The notes below the pieces were generated by a model. That model saw only the letters and a list, made by a program, of their open reading frames with translations. It was not told where the DNA came from and searched no databases. From NCBI RefSeq assembly GCF_014873535.1, contig NZ_JADBEF010000001.1, positions 2,108,001-2,172,000 on the forward strand: a stretch of DNA of 64,000 bases, read 5' to 3'. This DNA comes from Nonomuraea africana. GTDB lineage: Bacteria; Actinomycetota; Actinomycetes; Streptosporangiales; Streptosporangiaceae. Below, in pieces: positions 60,606-64,000 of the stretch. The position numbers and the translations under genes are program-made. Within the stretch, counting starts at the first letter, position 1, and every line of letters starts with the position of its first letter.

Positions 60606-62240
60606 TCAGTCTTGGAAGACGAGGCGGCCCTCGACGTAGGTCCTGACGACCCTGGTCGTGCCGATGGCCTCCGGCGGCCCCGCGAAGGGATCGCGGTCCA
60701 GCACCACCAGGTCCGCGTACTTGCCCGCCTCGACGGTGCCGGTGACGTCCTCGAGGTGGTTGATCCAGGCGCTGCCTGCCGTGTAGGCGGTGAGCGCCTG
60801 CGCCAGGGTGAGCGCCTGCTCGGGCAGGAAGGGCGCGCCCGGCTCGCCCTCGGGCGCCGTCCTGTTCACCGCGACGTGCACGCCCCACAGCGGGTTGGGG
60901 CTGCTCACCGACCAGTCGCTGCCGGCGACCAGGCGGGCGCCGGCGCGCAGCAGGTCGCCGAAGGGGTACTGCCGCACCGCGCGCTCGGCCCCCAGGAACG
61001 GGATGGTCAGCTCGTCCATCTGGGGCTCGTGCGCCGCCCACAGCGGCTGGATGTTGGCCGCCGCGCCCACCTGCGCGAACCTCGGGATGTCGGCGGGATG
61101 CACGACCTGCAGGTGCGCGAGGTGGTGGCGGTGGTCGTTGCCGCCGTTGGCCGCACGCGCCGCCGCCAGGGCGTCGAGTGCCTCCCTGACCGCGCGGTCG
61201 CCGAGGGCGTGGAAGTGGATCTGGAAGCCGAGCCGGTCCAGCTCGCCGACCGCCTGGCGGAGCAGCCCGGGCTCGACGAAGCTGATCCCGCTGTTGGCGG
61301 TGGCGCACCCGCAGGCGTCCAGGTACGGCTCCAGCATCGCGGCGGTGAAGTTCTCCGCGACGCCGTCCTGCATGATCTTGACGGTGGTGGCGGCGAACCT
61401 GCCGCTGCGGCCGTTCCTCCGGCGTTCGACCAGCTCGGGGATCTGCTCCAGGCCGCGCTCGCGATCCCACCACAGGGCGCCGACGACGCGGGCCAGCAGC
61501 GTCCCCTCCTGCGCGGCGCGCAGGTAGGTCTCGTAGATGTCCGGCCGGCCGGGGAGGGCGCCGACCATGGCGTCCTGCCAGCCCGTCACGCCCATGGAGA
61601 AGAGGTGACTCTGTCCGGCGAGCAGTCCTGCGTAGGCCTCCTCGGCGTCCGCCACCGGGACGTGCCTGCTCACCAGGGTCATGGCCCCCTCGTGCAGGGT
61701 GCCCTGCGGGGTGCCGTCCGGCTCCCGCTCGATCCGGCCGTCCACGGGGTCGGGGGTGTCGCGGTCGAGGCCCGCCAGGTGCAGGGCCAAGGTGTTGGCC
61801 CAGGCGCCGTGCCCGTCGCGGTTGGTCAGCAGGGCGGGCCGATCCGGCACCACTGTGTCGAGCAGCCGCCTGGCCGGCGTCCCGCCGGGGAAGACGTCCA
61901 TCGACCAGCCGCCGCCGTGGATCCAGGCCGCGTCAGGGTGCGCCGCGGCGTAGGCGGAGATCGCCGCGAGGTAGCCCTCGACGTCGTGCTCGGCCGACAG
62001 GTCGCAGCGGAGCATCTGGCCGCCGCCGAACGCCGGGTGGACGTGGGCGTCCTGGAAGCCCGCCATGAGCAGCCCGCCGGCGAGATCCACCACCTCGGTG
62101 CCCTCGGCCGCCATCGCCCGCACACTCTCCTGGTCGCCGACCCGCAGGACGCGCCCGTCACCGACCGCGACCGCCGCCTCGATCGGGGCATCGGCGGTGC
62201 CGGTGAACACCCGACCTCCCAGGAAGATCGTCTCCACCAT
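60606..62240 (-). CDS. YtcJ-like amidohydrolase
   Basis: 544 residues. Metal-dependent amidohydrolase (Amidohydro_3): H66-x-H68 in GFQDAHVHPAFGGGQ, carboxylated-lysine segment VKIMQDGVAENF, IHFHALGDRAVREALDAL (two histidines), metal aspartate LVAGSDWSVSSPNPLW. Closest experimentally known type is the N-substituted formamide deformylase group. First gene of the cassette; divergent TetR controls it by inference. Confidence 0.92.
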   Translation of the reverse strand: MVETIFLGGRVFTGTADAPIEAAVAVGDGRVLRVGDQESVRAMAAEGTEVVDLAGGLLMAGFQDAHVHPAFGGGQMLRCDLSAEHDVEGYLAAISAYAAAHPDAAWIHGGGWSMDVFPGGTPARRLLDTVVPDRPALLTNRDGHGAWANTLALHLAGLDRDTPDPVDGRIEREPDGTPQGTLHEGAMTLVSRHVPVADAEEAYAGLLAGQSHLFSMGVTGWQDAMVGALPGRPDIYETYLRAAQEGTLLARVVGALWWDRERGLEQIPELVERRRNGRSGRFAATTVKIMQDGVAENFTAAMLEPYLDACGCATANSGISFVEPGLLRQAVGELDRLGFQIHFHALGDRAVREALDALAAARAANGGNDHRHHLAHLQVVHPADIPRFAQVGAAANIQPLWAAHEPQMDELTIPFLGAERAVRQYPFGDLLRAGARLVAGSDWSVSSPNPLWGVHVAVNRTAPEGEPGAPFLPEQALTLAQALTAYTAGSAWINHLEDVTGTVEAGKYADLVVLDRDPFAGPPEAIGTTRVVRTYVEGRLVFQD

Positions 62241-62285
62241 GTCAGCACCTTTCGTCGAGGCCCGTGTTGGAGAGGAGTGAACGCG

Positions 62286-62316
62286 AGCGCAACATAGATG
62301 TCAACACTGTTGCGCT
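62286..62316. promoter_or_regulatory. TetR operator of the amide cassette
   Basis: AGCGCAACA and TGTTGCGCT (perfect, 9 bp) flank 13 bases; an inner CAACACTGTTG palindrome overlaps the right arm. 45 nt from the amidohydrolase start and 33 nt from the TetR start. Confidence 0.75.
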
Positions 62317-62349
62317 ATCCGGAGACCGAACCGATACACTGGCCCGATC

Positions 62350-63033
62350 ATGGCGAAGACACCTGTGAGGACGAAGCGCTCCGGCAGCCAGCTCAGCCCC
62401 GAGGCGATCATCGAGGCCAGCCTGCGGCTGGCCGCCCGTGGCGGCGCCGACGCGTTCACCGTGCGCCGCCTGGGCGAGGAGCTGGGAGCCGACCCCACGG
62501 CGATCTACCGGCACTTCCGCGACAAGGACGAGCTGGTGCTGTCGGTCGCCGACCGGGCATACGGCGAGGTCCTGGACGGCATCCCCGACGGCCTGTCCTG
62601 GCAGGACCGCCTGCGGGCCCTGGCCAGGGAGTCGCTGCGGGTCGCGCTCAAGTATCCGGCGGTGGCCTCGTTCACGGCGAGCCGCACCACCAGGCGGAAC
62701 AACGAGTTCAGGCTCGTCGAGCTCATCCTCGGCGCGATCGGCGAGGCGGGGCTCGACGGGGCGGAGGCGGCGCTCCACTACCGGGCGGTCGCCGACGCCC
62801 TGCTGGCGTACGCGGGCCAGTCAGCCGCCTACGCGCTGTTCGCCCCGGAGATCAGGGCGGGGGACGAGTCGTCGTGGGCGCGGGAGTACCGCATGGTGGA
62901 CGCCGCGCTGTTCCCCAGGATCACCCGCCTCAGCAGGGAGCTCGCGGAGGTCCGCATCCAGGAGATCTACGACGTGCAGGTGGAGGCGCTGATCACCGCG
63001 ATCGAGGTCCGCGCCCGCGCCGTCCAGAGGTGA
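62350..63033 (+). CDS. TetR family regulator of the amide cassette
   Basis: 227 residues: SPEAIIEASLRLAARGGADA, FTVRRLGEELGADPTAIYRH, FRDKDELVLSVADRAYGEVL form the HTH domain (residues ~15-70); TetR_C-type helices follow with many arginines. Divergent from the amidohydrolase operon, with the palindrome between. Most likely a repressor released by the amide substrate. Confidence 0.92.
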   Translation: MAKTPVRTKRSGSQLSPEAIIEASLRLAARGGADAFTVRRLGEELGADPTAIYRHFRDKDELVLSVADRAYGEVLDGIPDGLSWQDRLRALARESLRVALKYPAVASFTASRTTRRNNEFRLVELILGAIGEAGLDGAEAALHYRAVADALLAYAGQSAAYALFAPEIRAGDESSWAREYRMVDAALFPRITRLSRELAEVRIQEIYDVQVEALITAIEVRARAVQR

Positions 63034-63051
63034 GGAAAGGAAAACGGCTGC

Positions 63052-63076
63052 AACCTTTCGTCCGTCGAGTCGCGTT
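63052..63076 (+). promoter_or_regulatory. Candidate ECF-type autoregulatory promoter
   Basis: AACC (63052-63055), 17 bp, then CGTT (63073-63076), resembling the AACC/CGTC pattern of many ECF sigma factors, upstream of the SigE-family gene. Weakly supported. Confidence 0.4.
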
Positions 63077-63100
63077 GGGAACGGGCGAGAGGAGATCACA

Positions 63101-63619
63101 TTGGATCGTCACGACGACTTCCGCGAGTTCGTGCTCGCCCGCCAGCAGGCGCTGATGCGGACCGCGTACCTGCTCACGGGAGACGCCCACCTCGCCGAGG
63201 ACCTGCTGCAGAGCGTTCTGATCAAGATCGTGGGGCAGTGGCCGAAGCTGCGCAAGGGTGGCAACCCCGAGGCGTACACGCGGAAGGCGCTGGTCAACCA
63301 GTACATCTCCTGGAGACGCCGGCCGCACCCCGAATTACCGAGCGCCGACCCGCCCGACCACGGCGCCTCCTACGACGAGGCCGCACTCGACCGCATCGTG
63401 TTACGGCAGGCGCTGGTCAAGCTCACGCCCAAGCAGCGGGCCGTGATCGTGCTGCGCTTCTGGGAGGACCTCACCGAGGCGCAGACGGCCGAGGCGCTCG
63501 GCTGCGCGGTCGGCACGGTCAAGAGCCAGGTCCATCACGCGCTGGCCCGGCTGCGCGCGCTCGCGCCCGAGCTGGAGCATCTGCTGTCCGATCCCGAGCT
63601 GCAGGAGGTCGCCCGATGA
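63101..63619 (+). CDS. SigE-family ECF RNA polymerase sigma factor
   Basis: 172 residues, TTG start with AGGAG eight bases upstream. Region 2 DDFREFVLARQQALMRTAYL, LTGDAHLAEDLLQSVLIKIV and NPEAYTRKALVNQYISWRRR; region 4 LTPKQRAVIVLRFWEDLTEA, QTAEALGCAVGTVKSQVHHA. Matches the actinobacterial SigE-family group. Stop overlaps the start of a membrane anti-sigma-like gene (ATGA). Confidence 0.95.
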   Translation: MDRHDDFREFVLARQQALMRTAYLLTGDAHLAEDLLQSVLIKIVGQWPKLRKGGNPEAYTRKALVNQYISWRRRPHPELPSADPPDHGASYDEAALDRIVLRQALVKLTPKQRAVIVLRFWEDLTEAQTAEALGCAVGTVKSQVHHALARLRALAPELEHLLSDPELQEVAR

Positions 63620-64000
63620 CGAGACTGCGTGAAGTGCTGGACGGCATCGCCGACGAGGCCCCCGCGGTGAACCTGGTCGATCTGGCCGTCGCGGGCCACC
63701 GCCGCCGGCGGCGCATCATCCTGACGTTCACCGCCGTCGCCGTGGTCGTGGTGACGGCGCTGGGCGTGGCAGCGGCGGCGGTGGTGCTGCCGGGGCCGCG
63801 GGGGGCCGACACGGCCACGGCACAGCGCGTGGACACGGTGCCCGACCTGCCCGGCGGCAACGTGGGGCCGCTCAGCCACGCGTACCAGACGCGCTGCAAG
63901 TGGAACGGAGATCGGCGGCGGCCGCCTGACTGCAGTGCCGTCGAGTGGCGGGTGGTCACCCGCACCGGCACGGCCTACCGGGTGCCGCAGGCGCTCGTCA
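63616..64000 (+). CDS. Putative membrane anti-sigma partner, N-terminal part
   Basis: Frame from ATG at 63616 runs off the window after ~128 residues without a stop. A short cytoplasmic segment MTRLREVLDGIADEAPAVNL then a helix-basic junction HRRRRRIILTFTAVAVVVVT and an extracytoplasmic Pro/Asp-rich region. Genes of this shape sit after SigE-family sigma factors and act as anti-sigma or sensing proteins. Confirming needs the rest of the gene. Confidence 0.7.
   Translation, partial: MTRLREVLDGIADEAPAVNLVDLAVAGHRRRRRIILTFTAVAVVVVTALGVAAAAVVLPGPRGADTATAQRVDTVPDLPGGNVGPLSHAYQTRCKWNGDRRRPPDCSAVEWRVVTRTGTAYRVPQALV

Overview
The window is 64 kb of very GC-rich chromosome. Overlapping stop/start codons, many GTG starts, F420-type oxidoreductase, SigE-family sigma, DUF3040, CGNR and DUF6463 genes point to an actinomycete. 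Streptosporangiaceae (Nonomuraea-like) is my best guess from gene style only. No rRNA, tRNA, CRISPR array, phage or intact insertion sequence was seen. It reads as an accessory arm region: short transcription units, many one-component regulators facing their targets, and an unusual number of decayed genes.

Layout. 1-5.3 kb: catalase 5' end, Tat-exported metallo-beta-lactamase-fold enzyme, two acetyltransferases, a CGNR zinc-finger regulator and an MFS exporter. 5.3-9 kb: SpoIIE-type phosphatase between two frameshifted relics (serine hydrolase, cupin), then CBS and universal stress proteins. 9-15.1 kb: GlxA/AraC regulator and divergent HD enzyme sharing a large inverted repeat, a glycosyltransferase, a UvrA-like ATPase and a chimeric VOC relic. 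15.3-20.9 kb: stress and redox genes (CBM48 protein, hemerythrin, epimerase, quinone-oxidoreductase-like enzyme with AraC regulator). 20.9-29.9 kb: a seven-gene glycerol operon reading leftward, MFS-glpK-glpD-FAD oxidase-glpP-EamA-ADH. 30-34.3 kb: TetR/DUF6463, MFS, and MarR/hydrolase pairs, the TetR and MarR pairs with visible operators. 34.3-38 kb: Rbs-type sugar ABC operon. 38.4-50.5 kb: VOC proteins, general stress genes, truncated Hsp20, a glycogen/trehalose-type debranching enzyme with a glycosyltransferase, a CBS gene, a 36-residue membrane peptide gene, RtcB RNA ligase with convergent archease, and an erythromycin-esterase-like protein. 50.5-54 kb: Lrp with a divergent F420 oxidoreductase/deaminase pair, MarR, and a small membrane-protein operon behind twin palindromes. 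54.1-63 kb: an amide/peptide uptake and hydrolysis cassette (amidohydrolase, five-gene Dpp-type ABC transporter, amidase) under a divergent TetR. 63.1-64 kb: SigE-family sigma factor and its probable membrane anti-sigma partner, cut by the window end.

The most interesting system is the glycerol operon. It encodes a GlpP-type antiterminator and its own 5' leader carries a perfect 14-bp hairpin followed by four U residues, i.e. an intrinsic terminator between a good promoter and the first gene. That is the architecture of RNA-binding GlpP control known from Bacillus, unexpected in an actinomycete where glycerol genes are usually governed by a DNA-binding GylR-type regulator. The operon also carries an alkyl-DHAP-synthase-like flavoprotein, suggesting it handles more than free glycerol.
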